A DNA stretch of 64,000 nucleotides from Pseudomonas sp. DTU12.3 (GTDB lineage Bacteria > Pseudomonadota > Gammaproteobacteria > Pseudomonadales > Pseudomonadaceae): the NCBI RefSeq assembly GCF_004124275.1, contig NZ_CP027218.1, forward strand, positions 2,917,501 to 2,981,500, written 5' to 3'. Positions 19,087-28,200 of this stretch are shown in pieces (position 1 is the stretch's first letter; every line of letters starts with the position of its first letter). The translations under genes were made by a program, and so were the position numbers. The notes beneath the pieces are model-generated. The model saw only the letters and a list, made by a program, of their open reading frames with translations. It made no database searches and was not told where the DNA came from.

Positions 19087-20079
19087 ATGCATCTGATTCA
19101 ATTCGAATTAAGCAACCGCGAACGCCGCGTCGGCGTGGTCGACAACGGTCTGGTGCGCGAAGTGCAGGACGCCCGCACAGTGCGCGATCTGGCGCTCGCC
19201 GCCATCGAGGCCGGCAACACCCTTGAGCAGCAAGTGCAAACCTTGGGCCTTGGCATCAGCCACGACTATGCCGAACTGCTGTCGCAACTGCGCATCCTGC
19301 CGCCACTCGACCACCCGGACCCGGCGCACATGTTGATCAGCGGCACCGGTTTGACCCATTTGGGCAGCGCCTCGGCGCGCGACAAAATGCACCAGCAGGC
19401 CGGCGACGAAGCGACGATGACCGACACCATGCGTATCTTCAAATGGGGCGTGGAGGGCGGCAAACCGGCGGCGGGGCAGGCCGGTGTGCAGCCGGAATGG
19501 TTCTACAAAGGCGACGGCAGCATCGTCGTCCGTCCCGGCCAGCCGTTCCCGGTACCGCCGTTTGCCGAAGACGCTGGCGAAGAACCGGAGATGGCCGGCC
19601 TGTACCTCATCGGCAACGACGGCAAGCCTTATCGCTTGGGCTTCGCGGTCGGCAACGAATTCTCCGATCACATCATGGAGCGCAAGAATTACCTGTACCT
19701 CGCGCACTCGAAACTGCGCAGCTGCAGCTACGGCCCGGAACTTCGCACCGGCGAACTGCCTCAACATCTGACAGGCACCAGTCGCATCCTGCGGGACGGC
19801 GAAGTGCTCTGGCAGAACGAGTTTCTCAGCGGCGAGGCGAACATGTGCCACAGCCTCGCCAACCTCGAATACCACCACTTCAAATACAGCCAGTTCCTCC
19901 GTCCGGGCGATGTGCACATTCACTTTTTCGGCACCGCGACCCTGTCGTTTGCCGACGGCATCCGCACCCAACCGGGCGACGTCTTCGAAATCAGCCAGGC
20001 CGAATTCGGCGCGCCGCTGGTCAACGGCATCGTCCCGGTTCCTGCGGCGTTTGAACCGGACAGCATCGGCACCCTTTAA
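19087..20079 (+). CDS. AraD1/GguC-type FAH-family protein, likely 2-keto-3-deoxy-sugar-acid dehydratase
   Basis: A 330-residue protein of the fumarylacetoacetate hydrolase superfamily, of the branch annotated AraD1 or GguC. The C-terminal FAH fold includes GLYLIGNDGKPYRLGFAVGNEFSDH and the acidic metal-binding residues around GNEFSDHIMERKNYLYLAHSK. Caulobacter XylX, a relative, dehydrates 2-keto-3-deoxyxylonate to 2-oxoglutarate semialdehyde. This protein would do the equivalent step between the dehydratase and the semialdehyde dehydrogenase (family knowledge plus context). It is 9 bases ahead of the next gene, and GGAG-like sequence precedes its ATG. Confidence 0.85.
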   Translation: MHLIQFELSNRERRVGVVDNGLVREVQDARTVRDLALAAIEAGNTLEQQVQTLGLGISHDYAELLSQLRILPPLDHPDPAHMLISGTGLTHLGSASARDKMHQQAGDEATMTDTMRIFKWGVEGGKPAAGQAGVQPEWFYKGDGSIVVRPGQPFPVPPFAEDAGEEPEMAGLYLIGNDGKPYRLGFAVGNEFSDHIMERKNYLYLAHSKLRSCSYGPELRTGELPQHLTGTSRILRDGEVLWQNEFLSGEANMCHSLANLEYHHFKYSQFLRPGDVHIHFFGTATLSFADGIRTQPGDVFEISQAEFGAPLVNGIVPVPAAFEPDSIGTL

Positions 20080-20088
20080 GGAGATCCC

Positions 20089-21669
20089 ATGACTCAGATT
20101 CTCGGTCACAACTACATCGGCGGTCAGCGCAGCGCCGCTGGCAATGTAAAACTGCAATCGGTCGACGCCACGACGGGCGAGCAACTGCCCCACGATTTCA
20201 TTCAGGCCACGGTGGAAGAAGTCGACGCCGCCGCCAAGGCTGCCGCTGCCGCGTACCCGGCCTATCGCAGCCTCAGCGCCGAACGCCGCGCGCAATTTCT
20301 CGACGCGATTGCCGATGAAATCGATGCGCTGGGTGATGACTTCGTCGCTGTGGTCTGCCGCGAAACCGCCTTGCCGGCGGGGCGCATTCAGGGTGAGCGC
20401 GGGCGTACCAGCGGGCAGATGCGGCTGTTCGCCAAAGTGCTGCGCCGTGGCGATTTCTACGGTGCGCGGATCGATCTGCCGTTGCTGGATCGTCAACCAT
20501 TGCCGCGCCCGGATTTGCGTCAATACCGAATCGGCCTCGGCCCTGTGGCGGTGTTCGGCGCAAGCAATTTCCCGCTGGCATTTTCCACTGCTGGCGGCGA
20601 CACCGCTTCAGCGCTGGCCGCCGGTTGCCCGGTGGTGTTCAAGGCCCATAGCGGGCACATGGCGACAGCAGAACTGGTCGCCGATGCGCTGATCCGCGCC
20701 GCCGAAAAAACCGCCATGCCTGCCGGCGTGTTCAACATGATCTACGGTGGTGGCGTCGGTGAATGGCTGGTCAAGCACCCGGCGATTCAGGCGGTCGGCT
20801 TCACCGGTTCGCTCAAGGGTGGACGTGCGTTGTGCGACATGGCCGCCGCGCGTGCGCAACCGATCCCGGTGTTCGCCGAGATGTCGAGCATCAATCCGGT
20901 GATTGTCTTGCCGCAGGCATTGGCTGAACGTTCCGAAACGGTTGCTCGCGACCTGACTGCGTCGGTGGTGCAGGGCTGCGGTCAGTTCTGTACCAATCCG
21001 GGTCTGGTGATCGGCATCCGCTCGCCACAGTTCAGCGCGTTCGTGCAGCAGGTAGCGGGTTTGATCGCTGATCAACCGGCGCAAACCATGCTTAACGCCG
21101 GCACCCTCGGCAGCTACGGCAAAGGCTTGCAGAAGCTGTTGGCGCATCCCGGCATCGAGCATCTGGCCGGTCATCCGCAGCAGGGCAATCAGGCGCAGCC
21201 GCAGTTGTTCAAGGCCGATGCCAGCCTGTTGATCGATGGCGATGAAGTGCTGCAGGAAGAAGTGTTTGGCCCGACCACGGTGATTGTCGAAGTGGCCGAC
21301 AAGGCGCAACTCAGCGCTGCACTACACGGCCTGCACGGGCAACTGACGGCGACAATTATCGGCGAGCTGGCGGACTTCGAGCGCTTCGCCGAACTGACGC
21401 CGTTGCTGGAGCAGAAGGTCGGGCGGATTCTGCTTAACGGTTATCCGACCGGTGTCGAGGTGTGCGATTCGATGGTCCACGGTGGGCCGTATCCGGCGAC
21501 ATCCGATGCGCGCGGCACCTCCGTCGGCACGCTGGCCATCGACCGTTTCCTGCGCCCGGTGTGTTTCCAGAACTACCCGGACAGCTTGCTGCCCGAACCC
21601 CTGAAAAACGCCAACCCGCTGCGCATCCAGCGCCTGGTCGACGGTAAACCCAGCCGCGAAGCTCTCTGA
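20089..21669 (+). CDS. 2-oxoglutarate semialdehyde dehydrogenase
   Basis: A 526-residue aldehyde dehydrogenase of the ketoglutarate semialdehyde group, longer than standard members, with the typical start MTQILGHNYIGGQRSAAGN. The cofactor region is FGASNFPLAFSTAGGDT, the base lies in VFAEMSSINPV and the catalytic cysteine in VQGCGQFCTNPG. It converts the semialdehyde to 2-oxoglutarate, which feeds the TCA cycle and ends the Weimberg route. AAGGAG precedes the ATG. It ends the rightward operon and is followed by an inverted REP pair. Confidence 0.92.
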   Translation: MTQILGHNYIGGQRSAAGNVKLQSVDATTGEQLPHDFIQATVEEVDAAAKAAAAAYPAYRSLSAERRAQFLDAIADEIDALGDDFVAVVCRETALPAGRIQGERGRTSGQMRLFAKVLRRGDFYGARIDLPLLDRQPLPRPDLRQYRIGLGPVAVFGASNFPLAFSTAGGDTASALAAGCPVVFKAHSGHMATAELVADALIRAAEKTAMPAGVFNMIYGGGVGEWLVKHPAIQAVGFTGSLKGGRALCDMAAARAQPIPVFAEMSSINPVIVLPQALAERSETVARDLTASVVQGCGQFCTNPGLVIGIRSPQFSAFVQQVAGLIADQPAQTMLNAGTLGSYGKGLQKLLAHPGIEHLAGHPQQGNQAQPQLFKADASLLIDGDEVLQEEVFGPTTVIVEVADKAQLSAALHGLHGQLTATIIGELADFERFAELTPLLEQKVGRILLNGYPTGVEVCDSMVHGGPYPATSDARGTSVGTLAIDRFLRPVCFQNYPDSLLPEPLKNANPLRIQRLVDGKPSREAL

Positions 21670-21678
21670 AAAACACCC

Positions 21679-21764
21679 CTGTAGGAGCTGCCGCAGGCTG
21701 CGATTTTTTGATCTTGATCTTAAAAACAAAATCAAAAGATCGCAGCCTTCGGCAGCTCCTACAG
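21679..21764. repeat. Inverted REP pair (CTGTAGGAGCTGCCGCAGGCTGCGA type)
   Basis: Two inverted copies, one with the GCAGG and one with the GAAGG variant, after the semialdehyde dehydrogenase gene. Confidence 0.92.
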
Positions 21765-21823
21765 GGGGAGTGGGGCGCCATGAGCTATCATTGGCCCTTT
21801 CCCCCCTAGAAAGACTGTTTGCC

Positions 21824-22135
21824 ATGACTGCCCAAACCCTTCTCAACGCCCTCGAACACTGCGGTATGGTCGAAATCGACGGCCTGCACGCCTTCGAGTT
21901 CGCCCTCGATGAAGACGATAACCTGCACATCGAATGCATCGACGGCCGAGCGGCCAAGCATTGGGAATTCACTCCGGCGCAGGTTGCCGCGGCAACCTTC
22001 GATGACTCTTTGCAGAGCTGGTTGATCGTCGGCTATTTCAACGAAACCAAAGCGATCGGCGAACATCGCCTGGTTTGTCATGGCGATGTAGTCAGCAGCA
22101 GCGACGACGAGGATGACACTGATGAAAATGCGTAA
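21824..22135 (+). CDS. Small acidic protein, probably DUF5629 family
   Basis: A 103-residue cytoplasmic protein with no signal peptide and no membrane segment. The start MTAQTLLNALEH is preferred over an upstream in-frame ATG, since that extension would encode an unrelated basic tail. The C-terminus is very acidic (SSSDDEDDTDE). I believe it belongs to the Pseudomonas family DUF5629, which sits next to the ppgL-type lactonase, but this is from memory. The last 14 bases overlap the lactonase gene, so the two are probably translated together. Function unknown. Confidence 0.75.
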   Translation: MTAQTLLNALEHCGMVEIDGLHAFEFALDEDDNLHIECIDGRAAKHWEFTPAQVAAATFDDSLQSWLIVGYFNETKAIGEHRLVCHGDVVSSSDDEDDTDENA

Positions 22136-23297
22136 ATTCTGGCCGCTGCTGATGGCCGGCAGCGTCGGTGCCATGGGCCTGTCCACGGCATCTGCAGAAA
22201 GCTTCCAGTTGCTGGTCGGCTCCTACACCGCCGGCACCAGCCAAGGCATCTATCGCATGAACTTCGACAGCGCCACCGGCCAGATCGATGCCAAGCCATT
22301 GCAAGTGGTCAAGAGCGAAAACCCGTCGTGGCTGACCTTGTCCAAAGACCAGCATCGTCTGTTCGTGGTCAATGAAAACGGCCCGGGCCAGAAAGACCCG
22401 GTCGGCCGCGTCAGCAGCTATGCGATCGATCCGAAGACTCACGCGCTGAGCCTGATCAATCAGGTGCAGAGCCTGGGCAACGAGCCGACTCATTCGAGCC
22501 TCAGCGCTGACGCCAGCCACCTGTTCGTCAGCAACTATTCGGTAATGGAAGATCCGGGTGGAACCCTGGCGGTGCTGCCGGTCGGTGCTGACGGCAAACT
22601 GAAGCCGGTCGTACAGATGAGCGCGCACCCGGCGAGCCGGGTCAATCCTGAGCGTCAGGCCTCGAACCACGTGCACTCGACGATTTCCTCGCCGGACGGT
22701 CGCTACGTGTTCTCCAATGACCTGGGTGCGGACAAGGTTTTCATCTACAAATTCGACCCAAAGGCCAATCCGGACTTGCCGCTGACCCCGGCGAAAACCG
22801 CCTCGGTGTCCCTGCCGGCCGGCAGTGGCCCGCGTCATCTGCTGTTCAGCGCTGACGGCAAGCACGCCTGGCTGAGCATGGAAATGAGCGCGCAGGTCGC
22901 GGTGTTCGACTACAACGACGGCGTGCTGACCCAGACCCAATTGGTCGATCTGGCTGCAGGTCAGCCGACGTCGGACAAGGCCGGCGCCGCGCTGCACACC
23001 TCGGCGGACGGCAAGTTCCTCTACGTCAGCAATCGCGGCACCGCCAATCAACTGCTGGTGTTCAGCATCGATCCGGCGACTGCCCAGCTCAAAGAGCTGC
23101 AAAAGCGCTCGGTGGAAGGTGATCACCCACGCGAATTCAGCCTCGATCCGAGTGGCAAGTTCCTGTTGATCGCCAACCAGAAGAGCAACCAGATTGTTGT
23201 CGTCGAGCGCGACAGCAAGACCGGTCTGCTTGGCAAAACCGTGCAGAAACTGCCGATGGACGCGCCGAGCGACCTCAAGTTTCTAGTGCGACAATAA
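22122..23297 (+). CDS. Periplasmic lactonase, PpgL-like seven-bladed propeller
   Basis: A 391-residue exported protein with a signal peptide cleaved near STASA-ES, followed by a lactonase/YVTN-type beta propeller. Blade sequences such as LLVGSYTAGTSQGIYRMNFD, PSWLTLSKDQHRLFVVNENG, GPRHLLFSADGKHAWLSME and ADGKFLYVSNRGTANQLLVF are clear. P. aeruginosa PpgL is a periplasmic gluconolactonase involved in glucose oxidation, and the same reaction is likely here. GAGG nine bases before the ATG at 22122 makes this a better start than the ATG at 22113. A hairpin follows the stop. Confidence 0.85.
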   Translation: MKMRKFWPLLMAGSVGAMGLSTASAESFQLLVGSYTAGTSQGIYRMNFDSATGQIDAKPLQVVKSENPSWLTLSKDQHRLFVVNENGPGQKDPVGRVSSYAIDPKTHALSLINQVQSLGNEPTHSSLSADASHLFVSNYSVMEDPGGTLAVLPVGADGKLKPVVQMSAHPASRVNPERQASNHVHSTISSPDGRYVFSNDLGADKVFIYKFDPKANPDLPLTPAKTASVSLPAGSGPRHLLFSADGKHAWLSMEMSAQVAVFDYNDGVLTQTQLVDLAAGQPTSDKAGAALHTSADGKFLYVSNRGTANQLLVFSIDPATAQLKELQKRSVEGDHPREFSLDPSGKFLLIANQKSNQIVVVERDSKTGLLGKTVQKLPMDAPSDLKFLVRQ

Positions 23298-23302
23298 GCC
23301 AC

Positions 23303-23325
23303 AGGCCCCGGTTTACGGGGCCTGT
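23303..23325 (+). terminator. Probable terminator after the lactonase
   Basis: Perfect stem CAGGCCCCGG/CCGGGGCCTG type with a short loop, 5 bases after the stop codon. The T-run after it is weak, so termination strength is uncertain. Confidence 0.6.
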
Positions 23326-23453
23326 CTGGTTGTATTAATTGCACTGATATGCGCTAACGTTACAAAGCATTTCAAGCGATCAACCCTCGAGCGTTAAGTT
23401 TGCTTCACGGCCCAACCGGGCAAGCAAGCCAACCGAACACGAGGGTTACCGCC

Positions 23454-23633
23454 ATGAACTTCAATCTCTTCTCCGTTATCGCCGCTTCCGCCATCTCCGC
23501 CACCGTGGTTCTGCCAGCTGGTGCCAACGTTGAAATCGCCAGCAAAAAATCCCACACCCAGAGCTACACCCAGAAATACCTGCAACAGAGCGCCAACTTC
23601 TACGCCGCCCTGGATCACAAAAGCCAACACTGA
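23454..23633 (+). CDS. Small exported protein of 59 residues
   Basis: MNFNLFSVIAASAISATVVL forms a signal peptide with a likely cleavage near AGA-NVE. The mature part of about 35 residues is polar and rich in Lys, Gln, Ser and Tyr. GAGGG precedes the ATG at good spacing. The neighbouring genes do not reveal its role. I do not recognise the family; short secreted peptides of this form are common in Pseudomonas genomes. Confidence 0.7.
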   Translation: MNFNLFSVIAASAISATVVLPAGANVEIASKKSHTQSYTQKYLQQSANFYAALDHKSQH

Positions 23634-23652
23634 GCGCCAGCACACAATTCCC

Positions 23653-23739
23653 CTGTAGGAGCTGCCGAAGGCTGCGATCTTTTGATCTTGTTTTTAAAAA
23701 AGCAAAATCAAAAGATCGCAGCCTTCGGCAGCTCCTACA
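23653..23739. repeat. Inverted REP pair (CTGTAGGAGCTGCCGAAGG type)
   Basis: Two inverted copies 20 bases after the small exported gene. Confidence 0.92.
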
Positions 23740-23762
23740 CGTGTGCGTTGTTGATCGTTGTT

Positions 23763-23864
23763 GATCGTTCCCACGCTCTGCGTGGGAATGCCTCTAGGGA
23801 CGCTCTGCGTCCAGTGACGCGGAGCATCACGGGCTGCATTCCCACGCAGCGCGTGGGAACGATC
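23763..23864. repeat. Palindromic intergenic element (GATCGTTCCCACGC ends)
   Basis: A 102-base element with terminal inverted repeats GATCGTTCCCACGC and GCGTGGGAACGATC and an inner dyad around GACGCTCTGCGTCC. It is a fourth repeat type in this window, directly next to the REP pair. The following 175 bases to the next gene hold no gene I can see. Confidence 0.8.
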
Positions 23865-24039
23865 GGTAAAGACCGTCGCCCTCGTGTGCGTTTCGTAGCG
23901 TCATAGGTTTTCTCGAACGCGCAAATAGACCGGCTAAATAATCAACGAAGCTGATGTTCACTATGGAAAACCCTGAGTGGTTGCCGCAGCTTTTTTGATC
24001 GATTCTGTGGCCATCGAAACATGCCCACGGGAGAACACC

Positions 24040-24252
24040 ATGGCCAGCGCAATCATCACTTCAGCCAAACGCGGCGCCTACCTGGCCATCGGTCTTTACC
24101 TGGCCGTGGTGCTCGTTGTCAGCGTCGCCTCGCAAATGGAACATCGCTTCAGCGCACCGATTGACGTCGCCCACCCTGGCATCCAGTTCGAAGTCCGCTC
24201 GCAGAGCGTGACGGTCGACCGGGCTGAACTCGCAGGAGTCGGCGGCGCATGA
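24040..24252 (+). CDS. Small membrane protein of 70 residues
   Basis: One hydrophobic segment (about residues 14-31, YLAIGLYLAVVLVVSVAS) is followed by a polar tail of about 35 residues. The start at the ATG after GGGAGAAC is chosen because an upstream in-frame start lacks a ribosome site. The stop overlaps the next gene start as ATGA. Not recognised; likely inner-membrane with the C-terminus in the periplasm. Confidence 0.65.
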   Translation: MASAIITSAKRGAYLAIGLYLAVVLVVSVASQMEHRFSAPIDVAHPGIQFEVRSQSVTVDRAELAGVGGA

Positions 24253-24506
24253 AAGGTTACAGACTTTGGGTCATTGCCAGTCTGGCGGTCATGACCAACG
24301 GCGCTTCATTGCTGGGGATAGGCCAAGGCTCGGTGGGAGGGCTGGCGCGGGCCATAGAGGCCAATCACACCATCGCGCATAACATCGAACGGGCGCACAC
24401 GCTGGGGTTGATGGCGGGGAATCCACCGGTGAAGGTTTCGACCAATTTCCTCGGTCCCTTCGAAGTTGATTGCATGGCGCTTGGGATGTGCAATGCACTC
24501 GCCTAG
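24249..24506 (+). CDS. Small exported or membrane-anchored protein of 85 residues
   Basis: Starts MKGYRLWVIASLAVMTNGAS, a signal peptide or N-terminal anchor, followed by a polar domain with two cysteines close to the C-terminus (EVDCMALGMCNALA), possibly a disulfide. It is coupled by ATGA to the 70-residue membrane protein, so the two probably act as a pair. Function unknown. Confidence 0.65.
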   Translation: MKGYRLWVIASLAVMTNGASLLGIGQGSVGGLARAIEANHTIAHNIERAHTLGLMAGNPPVKVSTNFLGPFEVDCMALGMCNALA

Positions 24507-24520
24507 ACACCGCAATCCAT

Positions 24521-24653
24521 TGTGGCGAGGGGATTTATCCCCGTTGGGCTGCGAAGCAGCCCCAAATCCTGCAACTCAAATTTGCCTGTCACACCGCATA
24601 GAATGGTTTCACGACTGCTTCGCAGCCGAACGGGGATAAATCCCCTCGCCACA
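24521..24653. repeat. Inverted repeat (TGTGGCGAGGGGATTTATCCCC arms)
   Basis: Arms of about 25 bases at both ends plus an inner dyad around GGGCTGCGAAGCAGCCC. It separates the small-protein pair from the convergent GST gene and may work as a bidirectional terminator. Confidence 0.85.
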
Positions 24654-24680
24654 GTTTTTCATCAGGCAGGAAGTTGAGTG

Positions 24681-25265
24681 TTACTTTTTCATGATCGAGG
24701 TGAAGAGTTCGGATTCGAGAAAGCGCTGCAACCAATCCTGCAACCGTACATAAGGCGTCTGCGCAAACCACTCGCGATCAACATGGGCAAACTGCCGAAC
24801 AAACGGCAGCAAGGCGATATCGGCCAGACTCGGATGATCAGCCAGCAAGTAATCGCGATCCTTGAGCAACGCCTCCAGCCGCTGCAAAAACATCGCCCCT
24901 TCAGCCCGATAAACCTCCATCGGTTGTTCCGGATAGCGCTCGGCATATTTGTAGCGGTTCAGATGCACCTTGAACCCCTGATCATTCGCCTCGATCAATT
25001 CGGCAATCCGCGCATCGCCATCCAGCAACCATCCCTGCGGATCATTCTGCGCCAACGCCCAGTGCATGATTTCCAGGCTCTCATCAATCACCCGGCCATC
25101 GGCATCCAGCACTGGCACCGTGCCTTTCGGCGAGATCGCCAGCATCTCCGGCGGTTTGGCCTTGAGGCTGACTTCAACCATCTCCACTGGCACGCCGGAA
25201 TAACGCAGGGCCATCCGCGCCCGCATCGCGTAGGGGCAGCGGCGGAAGGAATACAGCGTGTTCAT
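24681..25265 (-). CDS. Glutathione S-transferase family protein
   Basis: A 194-residue protein with an N-terminal thioredoxin-like domain (YSFRRCPYAMRARMAL, residues 5-20, with the cysteine in a CPYA site) and a C-terminal helical GST domain. The cis-proline/substrate region is GTVPVLDADG. The site resembles glutaredoxin-like or omega-type GSTs rather than a classical tyrosine or serine GST. The ATG overlaps the sbcC stop by four bases, so it is the last gene of the sbcDC operon. Substrate unknown. Confidence 0.85.
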   Translation of the reverse strand: MNTLYSFRRCPYAMRARMALRYSGVPVEMVEVSLKAKPPEMLAISPKGTVPVLDADGRVIDESLEIMHWALAQNDPQGWLLDGDARIAELIEANDQGFKVHLNRYKYAERYPEQPMEVYRAEGAMFLQRLEALLKDRDYLLADHPSLADIALLPFVRQFAHVDREWFAQTPYVRLQDWLQRFLESELFTSIMKK

Positions 25266-28200
25266 TTCACCTCCACGGTGCTCAAACCGTTGCCCTGACG
25301 CTGGACCTGAATCTGCACCGGGATCCGCTCATGCATTTCCTGTACGTGGGAAATCACCGCGACCTTGCGGCCTTGCGCCTGCAAGCCGTCGAGCGCATCC
25401 ATCGCCAATTGCAGCGACTCCGGATCGAGACTGCCAAAGCCTTCATCGATAAACAGCGATTCGATTTTCAGCGTACTCGACGCCATCGATGCCAGACCCA
25501 ACGCCAGCGCTAGCGACACGAGGAACGTTTCGCCGCCGGACAACGAATGCACCGAGCGCAGTTCGTCGCCCATTTCCGTGTCCATCACCAACAAGCCGAG
25601 CATGCTGCCGCCGCGTTTCAGGCGATAGCGTTTGACCAGTTGGCGCAGTTGCACATTGGCGTGGTGCACCAGCAGGTCGAGGTTGTAGGCCTGGGCGATC
25701 TTGCGGAAGGTGTCGCCGGTGGCCGAACCGATCAAGGCACTCAGCCGCGCCCAGCGCTGGTATTCGGCATAGGCGTCGGCGATCTGCTGCGCCAGTGCCT
25801 GATTGGCATTCTGCCGGCGCTGATCTTCGACTTGTTCGGCGCGCAGTTCGGCGCATTGTTGCTCGCTGACAGTGAACTGCTGTTGCAGATCAACCAGCGC
25901 GGTGGCGAGTTGCTCAGCGTCGAGATTGCCATTGCTGTGGGCTTGATGGTCGACCAACAAGCGCTCACGTTCTTGCAACAACACCGAGGCTTGCTCGATC
26001 GCTTTTTCGTTGAGTTGCAGACGCTGGCGAAGTTCGCCGAGTTGCGCATCATCGACCCGCAACAAGTCTTCGAGGCCGCCATCGTCCAGCTCGGGATGAC
26101 CCGCGCGCCAGTCGGCGATCTTGCCGGTGAGATCCTGGTCTTCGCTTTCCAGCGCCTGCAAACGCTCCTGCTGCGCCTTCAGTTCAGCGCCGGTCTGCAC
26201 CCGCTGCGTGCGCACGCTTTGCAGCTCCTGCGCCGTGCTGGTTTCAGTGTTGCGCGCTTGTTCGACGGCGTATTCCAGTTGCTGCTGCCACTGCTCGGCG
26301 CAGCTGTGCTCGCCAAGCAATTGCGCGAGTTTCTCCTGGCAGCGCTGCTGTTGCTCGGCTAACGCGGCGAACTGCTGTTCAGCGATTTGCGCTTGTTGCA
26401 GGCGCGTCTGCTGACGGTCCTGGTCTTTCTCCAGTGTCTGCTGACGTTGCTGCTGCTCGCTCAATTCTTCCTTCTGCTGCTCGACTTGCGCCAAGCGTTC
26501 GGCGATCTGCCGGTCGAGCTGCAGGAACGTCGCCGCAGGTTCCTGGCGCAGGGCTTCAAGGGTGTCGGCCGGCAGTAGAGTGGCGAACGCCGTCAGTTCC
26601 TCGTCGAGGCGCTGGCGGTCGCTGCTCAGTTCGCGCTGCTGATTGCCCAGGTGCTGCGCGGCTTGCTGATGCGCGGTTTCCGCCTGACGCAATTGTTGCG
26701 TCAGCCGCGCGGCATCCTGTTGCAGAGTGAGCAGGGCGCTCTGGCGTTGTTCGTCCTGCGCGATGCTCTGGTTGAGCTGTTCGTTCTGACGACTGAGCCA
26801 GGCATCGCGTTTGTCGGCATCTTGATTGAGCAATTGGGCGGACAGCGGATGAGCATCGAGGCTCGGTGCCAAGGCCTGTTGCTGGGCGGCCAGTTGCTCC
26901 TGTTGTTGCAACAATTCTTTCTGTTGAGCGATGACGCCGCCGACTTCGGCGCGCAGTTCGATGAGCTTTTCCTTGAGCTGATCGACCACTTGCTGCGCGT
27001 TGGCCTGTTCACTTTCATCGTGGCGGCCGAGGCTTTGCAGCAGCGCTTCCGGTTGGTGATACGGATGCTCGTTGCTCCCGCACACCGGGCACGGTTGGTC
27101 ATCCTGCAACTGCCCGCGCAACTCTTCGACGCTGGCACTGCGCGCGAGGCGCTGGCGTTCAAGCAGTTCGCGGGTGACGTTGAGGGTTTGCTCGGCGACG
27201 GTCAGTTCGGCTTTGCTTTTCACCCCGTCCTGGGTCAAGCGTTCGCGCTCCTGCTGGGCGCTGAGCTGGCGTTGTTGCAGCTCGGCGCCGCGCTTGTGCA
27301 GATCCTGCTGGCTGGCCCACAGGCGCGACAAATCTTCAAAGGCGCGCAGCTGTTTGCGGTTGTCCTGCAACAGCGTGCCGAGAATGCCGATCTGCTCGGC
27401 GACGGCATCCGGTTCGGCGCCGGCCTCTTTGAACAGCACTTCAAGCTGCTGCTTCTGGGTGGTGAACGCTTCGGCGCTGTGGGCAGCGTTCTGTTCGAGA
27501 CTGGCCAGTTCAGCCTGACCCTTGTTCAGGCGATTGCCGATCAGCATCAACTGCTGCAGACGATCGCGATAGGCATTCCACGCATCGCTTAACGGCGCCA
27601 GATGAGCGCTTTGCTCAAGCTCGGCGGCAATGCGTTGCAAGCGCTCGGCGACCTGGACCTGTTTTTCCAGCAAGGCTTGAATCGCGCCCTGACCGTCGCT
27701 GCACGCCTGTTGTGCAGTGGCTTTGGTTTCAGCGCCAGCGGCGACATCCTTGGCCAGACGGGCGAGGGTGCTTTGCTCCTCGAAGGCCTGACGCAACAGC
27801 GGCGCATTCTCAGACTGGCGCTGCTGCGCCTCGCTCAGTGCGACTTTCGCTGCTTCGAGATTCTGCTCCAGTTGCGTCTGGCGCTCAGTCAGTTCGGCAT
27901 GCTGGCGAGTGTGTTCGGCGATCTGTGCCGCCAACGGCGTCAGCAGCGCATCGAGCTGGTTTTTGCGCGCGAACTGATGGCGTTGCGGGCCGAGTTGCTC
28001 GAGTCGCGTCAACTTGAGCCGTTCGCCAGCCAGGCCTTCGCGTTGTTGCTGAGCGCTGTGCAGTTGCTCGCTGGCGGCGTGCTGCGCGTCCTGCAACAGG
28101 CGTAAATCCTTGAGCCACGTGTGCTGCTGCTCAAGCTGTTTCAGCTGCGCCTGTTGCAGTTTCAGTTGTTGCTGGGCGTTGTTGAAACGCTCATCCAGCT

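Noticed and set aside
17635..20523. Two minus-strand frames of about 470 codons opposite the MFS and FAH genes
   Set aside because: Shadows of GC-rich coding sequence; they cross real gene boundaries and the REP pair.
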